Source of the DNA: Streptomyces barkulensis | GTDB lineage: Bacteria > Actinomycetota > Actinomycetes > Streptomycetales > Streptomycetaceae | Length of the DNA: 64,000 nt | Reading direction: 5' to 3' | Assembly (NCBI RefSeq): GCF_002843305.1 | Contig: NZ_PGSG01000009.1 | Span: forward strand, 62,001 to 126,000 | Shown: piece after piece, positions 51,546 through 60,128 of the stretch | How the letters are laid out: every line of letters begins with the position of its first letter | Numbering within the stretch: position 1 is the first letter of the stretch | The notes under the pieces: generated by a model | What the model was told of the DNA's origin: nothing | Databases searched by the model: none | Seen by the model: only the letters and a program-made list of their open reading frames with translations | Made by a program: the position numbers and the translations under genes

Positions 51546-52508
51546 GTGAGAGTGCTCGTACTCGTCGCTCCCGGCCAGGGCGCCCAGACGCCCGGCTTCC
51601 TGACCCCCTGGCTCGAACTCCCCGGCGTCGCCGACCGGCTGCGTGAGTGGTCGGCCGCCATCGACCTGGACCTGGTGCACTACGGCACCGAGGCCGACGC
51701 CGAGCGGATCCGCGACACGGCCGTGGCCCAGCCGCTGCTGGTGGCCGCGGGCCTGGCCTCCGCGCAGGCGCTGCTGGAGGGCGTTCCGCTGGACTCCCTC
51801 GGCGCCGTCGCGGGCCACAGTGTGGGCGAGCTGACCGCCGCCGCGGTCGGCGAAGTCCTCGCCCCCGAGGCCGTGATGGCGCTGGTGCGCACCCGCGGCC
51901 GGGCGATGGCCGAGGCCGCCGCCGTCACCCCGACCGGTATGACCGCCGTCATCGGCGGCGATCCGCAGACGGTGACGGCGCATCTGGAGGGGCTGGGGCT
52001 GACCCCGGCCAACGTCAACGGCGCCGGCCAGATCGTCGCCGCCGGCACCATGGAGCAGCTCGCCGCCCTGGCCGAGGACAAGCCGGAGGGTGTGCGGATG
52101 GTCAAGGCGCTGTCCGTGGCGGGCGCCTTCCACACCCACCACATGGCCCCGGCCGTCGACGCGCTGGCGAAGGCCGTCGAGGGCGTGGCGCCCAAGGACC
52201 CGCGCGTGCCCTACGTCTCCAACCGGGACGGGCAGGCCGTCGCCGACGGCGGCGAGATCCTGCGGCGGCTGGTGCGGCAGGTCGCCGGTCCGGTGCGCTG
52301 GGACCTGTGCATGGAGACGTTCAAGGAGATGGGCGTCACCGCGCTGATCGAGGTGTGCCCCGGCGGTACCCTCACCGGCCTGGCCAAGCGTGCCCTGCCG
52401 GGTGTGAAGACGCTGGCGCTGAAGACCCCCGAGCACCTCGACGCGGCCCGTGAGCTGATCGCCGAGCACGCCTCTCCCGCGGCCCAGCGGCCGGACAGCA
52501 GTCGATAG
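51546..52508 (+). CDS. fabD: Malonyl-CoA:ACP acyltransferase
   Basis: 320 residues. It transfers malonyl from CoA to ACP, the supply step for type II fatty acid synthesis. The GQGAQ loop lies at the N-terminus, the active Ser is in GHSVGE (Ser92), and AFHTHHMAPA holds the catalytic His. ORF GTG 51546 is used; GTG 51552 (VLVLVAPGQG) is the more family-like start and only two residues shorter. First gene of the fab operon; in Streptomyces this enzyme also serves polyketide pathways. Confidence 0.95.
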   Translation: MRVLVLVAPGQGAQTPGFLTPWLELPGVADRLREWSAAIDLDLVHYGTEADAERIRDTAVAQPLLVAAGLASAQALLEGVPLDSLGAVAGHSVGELTAAAVGEVLAPEAVMALVRTRGRAMAEAAAVTPTGMTAVIGGDPQTVTAHLEGLGLTPANVNGAGQIVAAGTMEQLAALAEDKPEGVRMVKALSVAGAFHTHHMAPAVDALAKAVEGVAPKDPRVPYVSNRDGQAVADGGEILRRLVRQVAGPVRWDLCMETFKEMGVTALIEVCPGGTLTGLAKRALPGVKTLALKTPEHLDAARELIAEHASPAAQRPDSSR

Positions 52509-52522
52509 GAGCTTGCGAGAGC

Positions 52523-53527
52523 ATGACCGCGAAGATCAGGCCCGCGAAGGGCGCACCGTACGCGCGCATCCTCGGCGTCGGCGGCTACCGTCCGACCCGC
52601 GTGGTGCCCAACGAGGAGATCCTCAAGCACATCGACTCGTCCGACGAGTGGATCCGCTCCCGTTCGGGCATCACCACCCGGCACTGGGCCGGCCCGGAGG
52701 AGACCGTCGCCGAGATGACGCTCGCCGCGGCGGGCAAGGCGATCGCGGACGCGGGGATCACCCCCGAGCAGATCGGCGCGGTCGTGATCTCGACCGTCTC
52801 CCACTTCAAGCAGACGCCCTCGATCGCCACCGAGGTCGCCCACCGGCTGGGCACCGGCAGGGCCGCCGCGTTCGACATCTCCGCGGCCTGTGCGGGCTTC
52901 GGCTACGGCCTGACCATCGCCAAGGGCCTGGTGGTGGAGGGCAGCGCGCAGTACGTGCTGGTCGTCGGCGTCGAACGGCTGTCGGACCTGACGGATCTGA
53001 CGGACCGCACCACCGCCTTCCTCTTCGGCGACGGCGCCGGGGCGGCCGTCGTCGGCCCGTCCGAGGAGCCCGCCATCGGCCCCACGGTGTGGGGTTCGGA
53101 GGGCGACAAGGCGGACGTCATCTCGCAGACGGTTCCGTGGGACGACTACCGCGAGGGCGAGGTCGAGAAGTTCCCGGCGCTCCGCCAGGAGGGTCAGACG
53201 GTCTTCCGCTGGGCCGTCTTCGAGATGGCCAAGGTCGCCCAGCAGGCGCTGGAGGCCGCCGGGATCACCTCCGACGACCTGGACGTCTTCATCCCGCACC
53301 AGGCCAACATGCGGATCATCGACTCGATGGTGAAGACCCTCAAACTGCCGGAGCACGTCACGGTCGCCCGCGATGTGGAGACCACCGGCAACACCTCGGC
53401 CGCCTCCATTCCGCTCGCCATGGAGCGGCTGCTGGCGACCGGGCAGGCGAAGAGCGGCGACACCGCGCTCGTCATCGGCTTCGGGGCGGGTCTCGTCTAC
53501 GCGGCGACGGTCGTTACCCTCCCATAG
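52523..53527 (+). CDS. fabH: Beta-ketoacyl-ACP synthase III
   Basis: 334 residues. It condenses acyl-CoA starters with malonyl-ACP. The triad is Cys123 in AACAGFGYG, His in FIPHQANMR (near residue 260) and Asn in TTGNTSAAS (near 290). Other landmarks are the DEWIRSRSGI N-terminus and GDGAGAAVVG. Branched-chain starter use, typical of Streptomyces, is expected but not visible in the sequence. It starts 14 bp after fabD; GATAGGAGC is the ribosome site. Confidence 0.96.
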   Translation: MTAKIRPAKGAPYARILGVGGYRPTRVVPNEEILKHIDSSDEWIRSRSGITTRHWAGPEETVAEMTLAAAGKAIADAGITPEQIGAVVISTVSHFKQTPSIATEVAHRLGTGRAAAFDISAACAGFGYGLTIAKGLVVEGSAQYVLVVGVERLSDLTDLTDRTTAFLFGDGAGAAVVGPSEEPAIGPTVWGSEGDKADVISQTVPWDDYREGEVEKFPALRQEGQTVFRWAVFEMAKVAQQALEAAGITSDDLDVFIPHQANMRIIDSMVKTLKLPEHVTVARDVETTGNTSAASIPLAMERLLATGQAKSGDTALVIGFGAGLVYAATVVTLP

Positions 53528-53613
53528 CCGGATGTTCCGCACCGCAGTACGCCGGACCGCAGTACACCGGACCACAACCCACCACGCGTAACACGACACG
53601 AAGGAGCGCCACC

Positions 53614-53862
53614 ATGGCCGCCACCAAGGAAGAGATCGTCGAGGGTCTCGCCGAGATCGTCAACGAGATCGCCGGTATCCCGACCGAGGACGTCCAGCTG
53701 GACAAGTCCTTCACCGACGACCTGGACGTCGACTCGCTGTCCATGGTCGAGGTCGTCGTCGCCGCCGAGGAGCGCTTCGGCGTCAAGATCCCGGACGACG
53801 ACGTCAAGAACCTCAAGACCGTCGGTGACGCGGTGGACTACATCCTCAACCACCAGGACTGA
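53614..53862 (+). CDS. acpP: Acyl carrier protein
   Basis: 82 residues, very acidic. The phosphopantetheine attachment site is DVDSLSMVEVV, with Ser41. It carries the growing fatty acyl chain. GAAGGAG lies 7 bp before the ATG. Third gene of the fab operon, 86 bp after fabH. Confidence 0.97.
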   Translation: MAATKEEIVEGLAEIVNEIAGIPTEDVQLDKSFTDDLDVDSLSMVEVVVAAEERFGVKIPDDDVKNLKTVGDAVDYILNHQD

Positions 53863-53949
53863 CAGGTCCGCACGCCCGTTGAAGCGTTTGTCGCCACCCG
53901 CTCCGCGGTGGCGGATGACCGCACTTCCCCTACCAGTGGAGAAATTCCT

Positions 53950-55212
53950 GTGAACGCGACCCACCACACCGTGGTCGTCACCGGTATCGGCGCAACCACA
54001 CCGCTGGGTGGCGACAGCGCATCGACGTGGGAGGGCCTGCTCGCCGGCCGCTCCGGGGTCAGGGCCCTGGAGCAGGAGTGGGCGGCCGAACTGCCCGTGA
54101 GGATCGCCGCGCAGGCGGCGGTCGACCCGTCCGAGGTCCTGCCCCGTCCGCTCGCCCGCAAGCTGGACCGCTCGGCGCAGTTCGCGCTGATCGCGGCCCG
54201 CGAGGCATGGGCGGACGCCGGCTACGAGGGCCGGGCCGGGGAGAACGGCCAGGTGGACCCGGGCCGGCTCGGCACCGTCGTCGCCTCCGGCATCGGCGGT
54301 GTCACCACCCTGCTCGACCAGTACGACGTGCTCAAGGAGAAGGGCGTACGCCGCGTCTCCCCGCACACCGTGCCGATGCTGATGCCCAACGGCCCCTCGG
54401 CCAACGTGGGCCTGGAGGTGGGCGCCCAGGCGGGCGTGCACGCCCCGGTCAGCGCCTGCGCCTCGGGCGCCGAGGCGGTGGGCTACGCCGTGGAGATGAT
54501 CCGCTCCGGGCGCGCCGACGTGGTCGTCGCGGGCGGCGCCGAGGCGGCGATCCACCCGCTGCCCATCGCGGCGTTCGCCAACATGATGGCGCTGTCGAAG
54601 AACGAGGGTGACCCGGCGAAGGTCTCGCGCCCCTACGACAAGGCCCGCGACGGCTTCGTGCTCGGCGAGGGCGCGGGTGTCGTGGTACTGGAGTCGGCCG
54701 AGCACGCGGCCCGGCGCGGTGCGAGGGTCTACTGCGAGGTGCTGGGGCAGGGCCTGTCCGCGGACAACCACCACATCGCGCAGCCCGAGCCGGCCGGCCG
54801 GGGCATCGCCGACGCCCTGCAGGGACTGCTGGAGAGCACCGGCCTCGACCCCTCCGAGATCGCGCACCTCAACGCGCACGCCACCTCCACCCCGCAGGGC
54901 GACGTCGCCGAGATCAAGGCGCTGCGCAAGGTGCTGGGCTCCGACCTGGACCATGTCGCCATCTCCGCCACCAAGTCCATGACCGGTCATCTGCTGGGCG
55001 GCGCGGGCGGTATCGAGACGGTGGCGACGGTGCTGGCGCTGCACCACCGCACGGCGCCGCCGACCATCAACGTCGACGACCTGGACGAGGAGATCGACGC
55101 CGACATCGTGACCGGCGAACCGCGCTCGCTGGGCGAGGGCCCGCTGGTGGCGGTCAACAACTCCTTCGGCTTCGGCGGCCACAACGTCGTCGTGGCCTTC
55201 CGCACCGCCTGA
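53950..55212 (+). CDS. fabF: Beta-ketoacyl-ACP synthase II
   Basis: 420 residues. Chain-elongating condensing enzyme. The nucleophile is Cys170 in PVSACASGAEA, and the two His are in HLNAHATSTPQGD and SATKSMTGHLLGGAG. The C-terminal NNSFGFGGHNVVVAF is the oxyanion region. GTG start with GGAGAAATTCCT before it. Last gene of the operon, 87 bp after acpP; a strong terminator follows. Confidence 0.96.
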   Translation: MNATHHTVVVTGIGATTPLGGDSASTWEGLLAGRSGVRALEQEWAAELPVRIAAQAAVDPSEVLPRPLARKLDRSAQFALIAAREAWADAGYEGRAGENGQVDPGRLGTVVASGIGGVTTLLDQYDVLKEKGVRRVSPHTVPMLMPNGPSANVGLEVGAQAGVHAPVSACASGAEAVGYAVEMIRSGRADVVVAGGAEAAIHPLPIAAFANMMALSKNEGDPAKVSRPYDKARDGFVLGEGAGVVVLESAEHAARRGARVYCEVLGQGLSADNHHIAQPEPAGRGIADALQGLLESTGLDPSEIAHLNAHATSTPQGDVAEIKALRKVLGSDLDHVAISATKSMTGHLLGGAGGIETVATVLALHHRTAPPTINVDDLDEEIDADIVTGEPRSLGEGPLVAVNNSFGFGGHNVVVAFRTA

Positions 55213-55272
55213 GCAGCCGCCTGGGCAGCCGCCTGGGTACAGCCTGAGGCCTGGCGCGACAGGCGCGCGCAG

Positions 55273-55317
55273 CGCCCGAGGGGCCCGCCGGACATCGTCC
55301 GGCGGGCCCCTCGGGCG
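55273..55317. terminator. 21-bp perfect stem after fab operon
   Basis: 55273-55293 (CGCCCGAGGGGCCC..) pairs exactly with 55297-55317 around a 3-nt ATC loop. It lies 60 bp past fabF and ends the fab operon; DUF3145 converges on it from the other side, ending at 55502. Confidence 0.93.
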
Positions 55318-55501
55318 TCCGGGGAGGCCGAGGCCCCGGACGGGAGCGCGGTTCCGTAAGGGCGGGGAGCGGAGACCGGGCCGGCGCGCGGGAGTCCGTG
55401 AGCCGTCACCGCGCCCGTGACACCGGCGCCGGGGAAGGGCGTCCGCCCCCGGAACGCACCGGCCGGTCCGCCGGGTCCGCCGTCGCGGCGGCGCGGCGGT
55501 G

Positions 55502-55996
55502 TCAGACCACCTGGTGCAGCCAGCGCACCGGAGCGCCCTCGCCCGCGTAGCGGAAGGGCTCCAGTTCGTCGTCCCAGGGCTTGCCGAGGAGCTTGGAGAT
55601 CTCGGCCTCCAGCTCGGTCTCGCCGCGCGCGGCGCGGTCCACGGCGGCGCGCAGCCGGTCCTCGGGGATGAGGATGTCGCCGTGCATACCGGTGACCGCG
55701 TGGAAGATGCCCAGCTCGGGGGTGGAGCTGTAACGCTCGCCCTCCGCGGTGGAGCAGGGCTCGGAGGTCACCTCGAAGCGGAGCATGCGCCAGCCGCGCA
55801 GCGCGGAGGCGAGTTTGGAGGCGGTACCGGGTTCGCCCTGCCAGGACAGCTCCGCGCGCCAGGTGCCCGGGGAAGCGGGCTGCTTGATCCAGTCGAGGCT
55901 GACGCGGGCGCCGAGCACTCCCGCGACGGCCCATTCGACGTGCGGGCACAGTGCGCGGGGGGCTGAGTGCACGTACAGAACTCCACGTGTCGTCAC
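55502..55996 (-). CDS. DUF3145 family protein
   Basis: 164 residues. VLYVHSAPRALCPHVEWAVAGVLGA, WRAELSWQGEPGTASKLASALRGW and HAVTGMHGDILIPEDRL are the hallmarks of DUF3145, an actinobacterial family beside the fab operon in Streptomyces. Function unknown. GTG with a perfect AGGAGG 8 bp upstream; the longer frame's extra N-terminus is not conserved-looking. Confidence 0.9.
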   Translation of the reverse strand: MTTRGVLYVHSAPRALCPHVEWAVAGVLGARVSLDWIKQPASPGTWRAELSWQGEPGTASKLASALRGWRMLRFEVTSEPCSTAEGERYSSTPELGIFHAVTGMHGDILIPEDRLRAAVDRAARGETELEAEISKLLGKPWDDELEPFRYAGEGAPVRWLHQVV

Positions 55997-56338
55997 CGGG
56001 ACCTCCTGTGTGGTTCGAGTGCGACCTTCCGTGGCGGCCTCGAATCCCTGCCGGCCATGCGCCGGGTCACCGGTTGACATCCTGTCCCATCGGTCACGTG
56101 TCTTCCGGCTCCCGAAGTTACGAACAGTAAACACTATCCGTGCCGATTCTCCCTAAAAGGGACAGCAAGTGACGCGATGTAATCTGTCAAACGTGTCCGG
56201 CGGCCATTTTCGGACCGTCATGGCAAAAGCTACCGTGCCACGGCACCCATGGGGTGACGTACCGTCGGCCGAGGCGGTCAACCCACCCGTCCGAACCATC
56301 ACCCCACCGGGAGACAGGAAGGAACGGGGGGAGCACCC
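55997..56338. other. Divergent intergenic region, 342 bp
   Basis: Promoter region of DUF3145 and the SGNH lipoprotein gene. It contains an AT-richer block (GAACAGTAAACACTATCC near 56123-56140) that could be a promoter for either gene. No repeat or gene is seen. Confidence 0.5.
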
Positions 56339-57343
56339 GTGCGAGACGACACGCCGTCCGGCCCTCCACCTGCGGGACGCGCCCGCCGCGGAGGGCTGCT
56401 GCCCGCCGTCTGGGCCGCGGTCGCCGCCACCGCGGCCCTCACCGTGTTCGCCGTGTCGTGCGGCGGCTTCGGCGGTGGTGCGCCGCACTCCCGGGGCGCG
56501 TCCGCCGGCGCCCGCCCCTCCTCCCCCTCCCTCTCGCCCTCGCCCTCACCTTCACCCTCGCCCTCACCCTCGCCCTCGCCCTCGCCCTCGCCCTCGCCCT
56601 CATGGGACACCGGCCCCGGCTCACTGGCGGCCCTGGGCGACTCCATCACCCGCGCCTTCGACGCCTGCTCGCTGCTGGACGACTGCCCGGAGGCGTCCTG
56701 GGCCACCGGCACCTCCCCGGAGGTGGACAGCCTGGCGCGGCGGCTGGGCGTCCCCGCCGCCGCGACCTGGAACCACGCGCGCTCCGGCGCCCTGATGGCC
56801 GAACTGCCCGCCCAGGCCCGGAAGGCGGCGGCGCACCGGCCGGAGCTGGTGACGGTGCTGATCGGGGCGAACGACGCCTGCCGGGCGACGGTGGAGCGGA
56901 TGACGCCGGTGGAGGAGTTCCGCGCCGACTTCGCCGAGGCACTGCGCACCCTGCGCCGGACCTCGCCGAGGACCCAGGTGTACGTGGCCGGCGTGCCGGA
57001 CCTGGAGCGGCTGTGGTCCCTGGGCCGGTCGCATCCGGTGGCCGCGCAGGTGTGGCAGCTCGGTATCTGCCCGTCGATGCTGGGCGGGGCGGGGGCCTCG
57101 GACGCCGAGGCGGCGAAGCGCCGCGCGAAGGTGTCGGCGCGGGTGCGGGCGTACAACGCCGCGCTGGCGGAGGTCTGCGAGCGCGACAGGCGCTGCCGGC
57201 ACGACGGCGGGGCGGTGCACGGCTACCGCTTCACCGCCCGTGAGCTGAGCTCCTGGGACTGGTTCCACCCCGGCCCGGAGGGCCAGCGCGCGCTCGCCGA
57301 GATCGCGCACCGACAGGTCACCGCCGTTTCCCCGCCCGCCTGA
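56339..57343 (+). CDS. SGNH-type hydrolase, probable lipoprotein with Ser-Pro linker
   Basis: 334 residues. A signal AVWAAVAATAALTVFAVSC ends in a weak lipobox (AVSC, Cys41). An (SP)n linker of about 13 repeats follows (residues about 62-88), written by a CCCTCG-type microsatellite at 56523-56600. The hydrolase has AALGDSITRAFDACSLLDDCPE (Ser nucleophile), LIGANDACR and WDWFHPGPEGQ (Asp and His), like the secreted SGNH esterases of Streptomyces. GTG start after GGAAGGAACGGGGGG. Substrate unknown. Confidence 0.85.
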   Translation: MRDDTPSGPPPAGRARRGGLLPAVWAAVAATAALTVFAVSCGGFGGGAPHSRGASAGARPSSPSLSPSPSPSPSPSPSPSPSPSPSPSWDTGPGSLAALGDSITRAFDACSLLDDCPEASWATGTSPEVDSLARRLGVPAAATWNHARSGALMAELPAQARKAAAHRPELVTVLIGANDACRATVERMTPVEEFRADFAEALRTLRRTSPRTQVYVAGVPDLERLWSLGRSHPVAAQVWQLGICPSMLGGAGASDAEAAKRRAKVSARVRAYNAALAEVCERDRRCRHDGGAVHGYRFTARELSSWDWFHPGPEGQRALAEIAHRQVTAVSPPA

Positions 57344-57419
57344 GCGGCGAAATCCGCGCCCGCCCATTGACGCCGGTCGAGCCCCGTCATTACATTCGCG
57401 CCAGCATTTCGAACGTGTG

Positions 57420-57435
57420 ACGAGATATCGAACGA
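57420..57435 (+). promoter_or_regulatory. Candidate operator copy 1 (ACGAGATAYCGAACGA)
   Basis: ACGAGATATCGAACGA lies 19 bp before the dehydratase start. A copy with one mismatch lies before the second transcription unit (60074-60089). A TTTCGAACG half-match is just upstream (57408-57416). Confidence 0.6.
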
Positions 57436-57453
57436 CAGAGAAGGGCAGCCGCT

Positions 57454-58614
57454 GTGCGCATCACCGGGATCAGCACGCATGTCGTCGGTACTCCGTGGCG
57501 CAACCTGACCTATGTCCAGGTGCACACCGACGAGGGGCTCACCGGCGTCGGCGAGACCCGGATGCTCGGGCACACCGATGCCCTGGTCGGCTATCTGCGC
57601 GAGGCCGAGGCCAACCACATCGCCGGGTCCGACCCCTTCGCGGTCGAGGATCTGGTGCGGCGCATGAAGTACGGCGACTACGGGCGGGCCGGGGAGATCG
57701 TGATGTCCGGCATCGCCTGCGTGGAGATGGCCTGCTGGGACATCAAGGGCAAGGCGCTGGGCGTGCCCGTGTGGCAGCTGCTGGGCGGCAGGGTGACCGA
57801 CCGCGTCAAGGCGTACGCCAACGGCTGGTACACCGTCGAGCGCACCCCGCAGGCGTTCCACGAGGCGGCCCTGCGGGTCGTCGGGCGCGGCTACCGAGCG
57901 CTCAAGCTCGACCCGTTCGGCACCGGTCACTTCGAGCTGGACCACGCCGAGACGCTGCGCTCGGTGGCGCTGGTGGAGGCGGTGCGGGACGCGATCGGGC
58001 CGGAGTGCGAGCTGCTGCTGGAGATGCACGGCCGTTTCAGCCCCGCCACGGCCGTCCGCATCGCCCGCGAGGTCGAGCCGTTCCGGCCGAGCTGGCTGGA
58101 GGAGCCGGTGCCGCCGGAGAACCTCAAGGCGCTGGCCAAGGTGGCCGAGAAGGTGGACATGCCCATCGCCACCGGCGAGCGCATCCACGACCGCATCGAG
58201 TTCCGCGAGCTGTTCGAGTCCCAGGCCGCCGACATCATCCAGCCGGATCTGGGGCACATCGGCGGCATCCTGGAGACCCGCAAGATCGCCGCCACCGCCG
58301 AGACCCACTACATGCTGGTGGCGCCGCACAACGTGGGCGGCTCGGTACTGACGGCCGCCTCCCTCCAACTGGCCGGCTGCACGCCGAACTTCAAGATCCT
58401 GGAGCACTTCAACGACTTCGCGGACGCCGAGATCAAGAAGGTGGTCAAGGGCGCGCCGGAGGTCGTGGACGGCTACTTCTCCCTCCCCGACGCCCCCGGC
58501 CTGGGGGTGGAGCTGGACACCGACGCGGCCGCGGAGTTCCCGCAGCAGCAGGCCCGCTTCGACCTGTGGGCCGAGGGCTGGGAGAAGCGGGATCCGCGCG
58601 GAGCCCGGTCGTGA
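57454..58614 (+). CDS. Enolase-superfamily (mandelate racemase-type) sugar-acid dehydratase
   Basis: 386 residues. The N-terminal capping domain has GISTHVVGTPWRNLTYVQVHTDEG. The barrel has the MLE/GalD-like metal ligands: LLLEMHGRFSP (near residue 195), SWLEEPVPPENL and PIATGERIHDRIEFREL, followed by DIIQPDLGHIGGI and PHNVGGS. These dehydratases remove water from aldonic acids such as galactonate. The sugar-like ABC transporter downstream fits that role. GTG start with GAAGGGC upstream. Confidence 0.85.
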   Translation: MRITGISTHVVGTPWRNLTYVQVHTDEGLTGVGETRMLGHTDALVGYLREAEANHIAGSDPFAVEDLVRRMKYGDYGRAGEIVMSGIACVEMACWDIKGKALGVPVWQLLGGRVTDRVKAYANGWYTVERTPQAFHEAALRVVGRGYRALKLDPFGTGHFELDHAETLRSVALVEAVRDAIGPECELLLEMHGRFSPATAVRIAREVEPFRPSWLEEPVPPENLKALAKVAEKVDMPIATGERIHDRIEFRELFESQAADIIQPDLGHIGGILETRKIAATAETHYMLVAPHNVGGSVLTAASLQLAGCTPNFKILEHFNDFADAEIKKVVKGAPEVVDGYFSLPDAPGLGVELDTDAAAEFPQQQARFDLWAEGWEKRDPRGARS

Positions 58615-58960
58615 GGCGGGGCGGGCACCGGGGGCTCACGGCGTTCGGGCCGCACGCCCCTGCCGCACACCGGTGCGCGGGCGCGCCCTTGGAAGCCGGG
58701 GGTGGCGCACGGCCCCGTGCGCACCGGCTTCGCCTGTGCGGCGCGGGACGGTGCGGCGCGGGACGGTGCGGCGCGGGACGGTGCGGCGCGGGACGGTGCG
58801 TCACATCCGGTCCGGCAGGGGGCGGCCCCGCGGCGGCCGGCCTCCCGGGCGGTGGTGACACGTCCGGGCATCCGGCGCAGAATCCACCGCGGGGGGCGGC
58901 CGTCCGTCCTCCGGCGGGCGCCAGGGGCGCCGGAGGTCCACGCGACGCGGGGAGGAACCA
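58615..58960. other. Intergenic region, 346 bp, with tandem repeat
   Basis: Only shadow frames are seen. It contains four exact copies of a 15-bp unit (58741-58800) and ends in GGGGAGGAACC, the ribosome site of the dehydrogenase gene. Confidence 0.6.
58741..58800. repeat. 15-bp tandem repeat, four exact copies
   Basis: GCGCGGGACGGTGCG is repeated four times in exactly 60 bp, with a partial copy (TGTGCG) just before. It ends 161 bp upstream of the zinc dehydrogenase start. Such short arrays change length easily and can act as protein-binding or slippage sites. Confidence 0.95.
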
Positions 58961-60019
58961 GTGGTGAACGCACCCGCACACACCCCGGTGCCGGACGACG
59001 TCCGCGCCGCCGGGCGCGCCGTCCTCGTGGAGCGGCCCGGCCGCCACCGGCTGGTGGAGGCGCCCCGCCCCGAACCCGGCCCGGGCGAGGTGCGGGTGGC
59101 CGTGTACGCGGCGGGGATCTGCGCCAGCGACAGCGAGGTGTACGCGGGCAACCGCGCCGAGGGCTACGTCCGCTACCCCGTCGTGCCCGGCCACGAGTGG
59201 TCCGGCACGGTGGAGGCGGCCGGCCCCGGCGCCGACCCGGCGCTGGTGGGGCGGAAGGTGGTGGGCGAGGGGTTCCGCGCCTGCCTGGTCTGCGACCGCT
59301 GCCGCGAGGGCGCCACCAGTCTGTGCACCGGCGGCTACGACGAGACCGGCTTCACCCGGCCCGGCGCCTTCGCCGACTTCCTCGTCCTGCCCGCCCGGCT
59401 GCTGCACGTCCTCGACGACCGTGCCGACCTGCGCTCGGCCGCTCTGCTGGAGCCGGCCGCCGTGGTGGCGGCGGCGGTACTGGCGGGCGGACCGCGCCCG
59501 GGCGAGCGGATCGCCGTGGTCGGGGCGGGCACGCTCGGCCTGCTGGCCGTGCAGCTGCTGGCCGCCGTCTCCCCCGCCGAGCTGCTGGTCGTCGATCCCC
59601 GCACCGAGCGCGCCGGGCGGGCACTGCCCATGGGCGCCACCGGGGTGTGCGCCCCGCCGGAGGCCGCCGGTCTGCGCGGCCGCTACGACCTGGTGGTGGA
59701 GACCGCCGGCGCGCCCACCACCGCCCACGACTCCTGTCTGCTGGCCCGGCGCGGCGGCCGGGTGGTGCTGACCGGGCTGCCCGGGCCGGGCGCGCGGGGC
59801 ATCGACCCCGTCCATCTGTCCGTCAGCCAGCTCACCGTCCGCTCCGTCTTCGGCGCCCCGCCGGCCGCCTGGGCCCATGCGGTGCGGGCCTTCGGCGCGG
59901 GGCTGCTCGCGCCCGCGTCCCTGATCACCCATGAGCTGCCGCTGGAGGACTTCGCCGCGGCCGTCGCGCTGGTCGGCGGCGGCGATCCCGGGGTCGGCAA
60001 GGTTCTGCTGCGGCCCTGA
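58961..60019 (+). CDS. Zinc-dependent medium-chain dehydrogenase
   Basis: 352 residues. The catalytic zinc residues are in YAAGICASDSEVYAG (Cys) and VVPGHEWSG (His, Glu). The four structural-zinc Cys are in ACLVCDRCREGATSLC. The NAD-binding loop is VVGAGTLGLLAVQLL. Family members oxidise polyols or sugar alcohols. GGGGAGGAACCA precedes GTG 58961 (GTG 58964 is the alternative start). It follows the dehydratase and precedes the transporter unit, fitting a sugar catabolic locus. Confidence 0.9.
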   Translation: MVNAPAHTPVPDDVRAAGRAVLVERPGRHRLVEAPRPEPGPGEVRVAVYAAGICASDSEVYAGNRAEGYVRYPVVPGHEWSGTVEAAGPGADPALVGRKVVGEGFRACLVCDRCREGATSLCTGGYDETGFTRPGAFADFLVLPARLLHVLDDRADLRSAALLEPAAVVAAAVLAGGPRPGERIAVVGAGTLGLLAVQLLAAVSPAELLVVDPRTERAGRALPMGATGVCAPPEAAGLRGRYDLVVETAGAPTTAHDSCLLARRGGRVVLTGLPGPGARGIDPVHLSVSQLTVRSVFGAPPAAWAHAVRAFGAGLLAPASLITHELPLEDFAAAVALVGGGDPGVGKVLLRP

Positions 60020-60073
60020 CCCCACCCTCCCGACCCCCGCGGCCCGGCCCGCACCCTCAGCCGCGAACGACGT

Positions 60074-60089
60074 ACGAGATACCGAACGA
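60074..60089 (+). promoter_or_regulatory. Candidate operator copy 2 (ACGAGATAYCGAACGA)
   Basis: ACGAGATACCGAACGA lies 40 bp before the TIM-barrel gene start, matching the copy at 57420-57435 in 15 of 16 positions. GATCGAGTCA follows in direct repeats (60090-60099 and 60100-60109), with a third, changed copy GATCGAACCA (60110-60119). Confidence 0.6.
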
Positions 60090-60128
60090 GATCGAGTCAG
60101 ATCGAGTCAGATCGAACCAGGGAGCATC

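Noticed and set aside
50249..55212. Polyketide or aromatic biosynthetic cluster
   Set aside because: The ketosynthases and carrier protein are single copies in the order and form of the housekeeping fatty acid operon; no tailoring genes are present.
58741..58800. Possible CRISPR array
   Set aside because: The 15-bp units are directly abutting with no spacers, and no cas gene is near.
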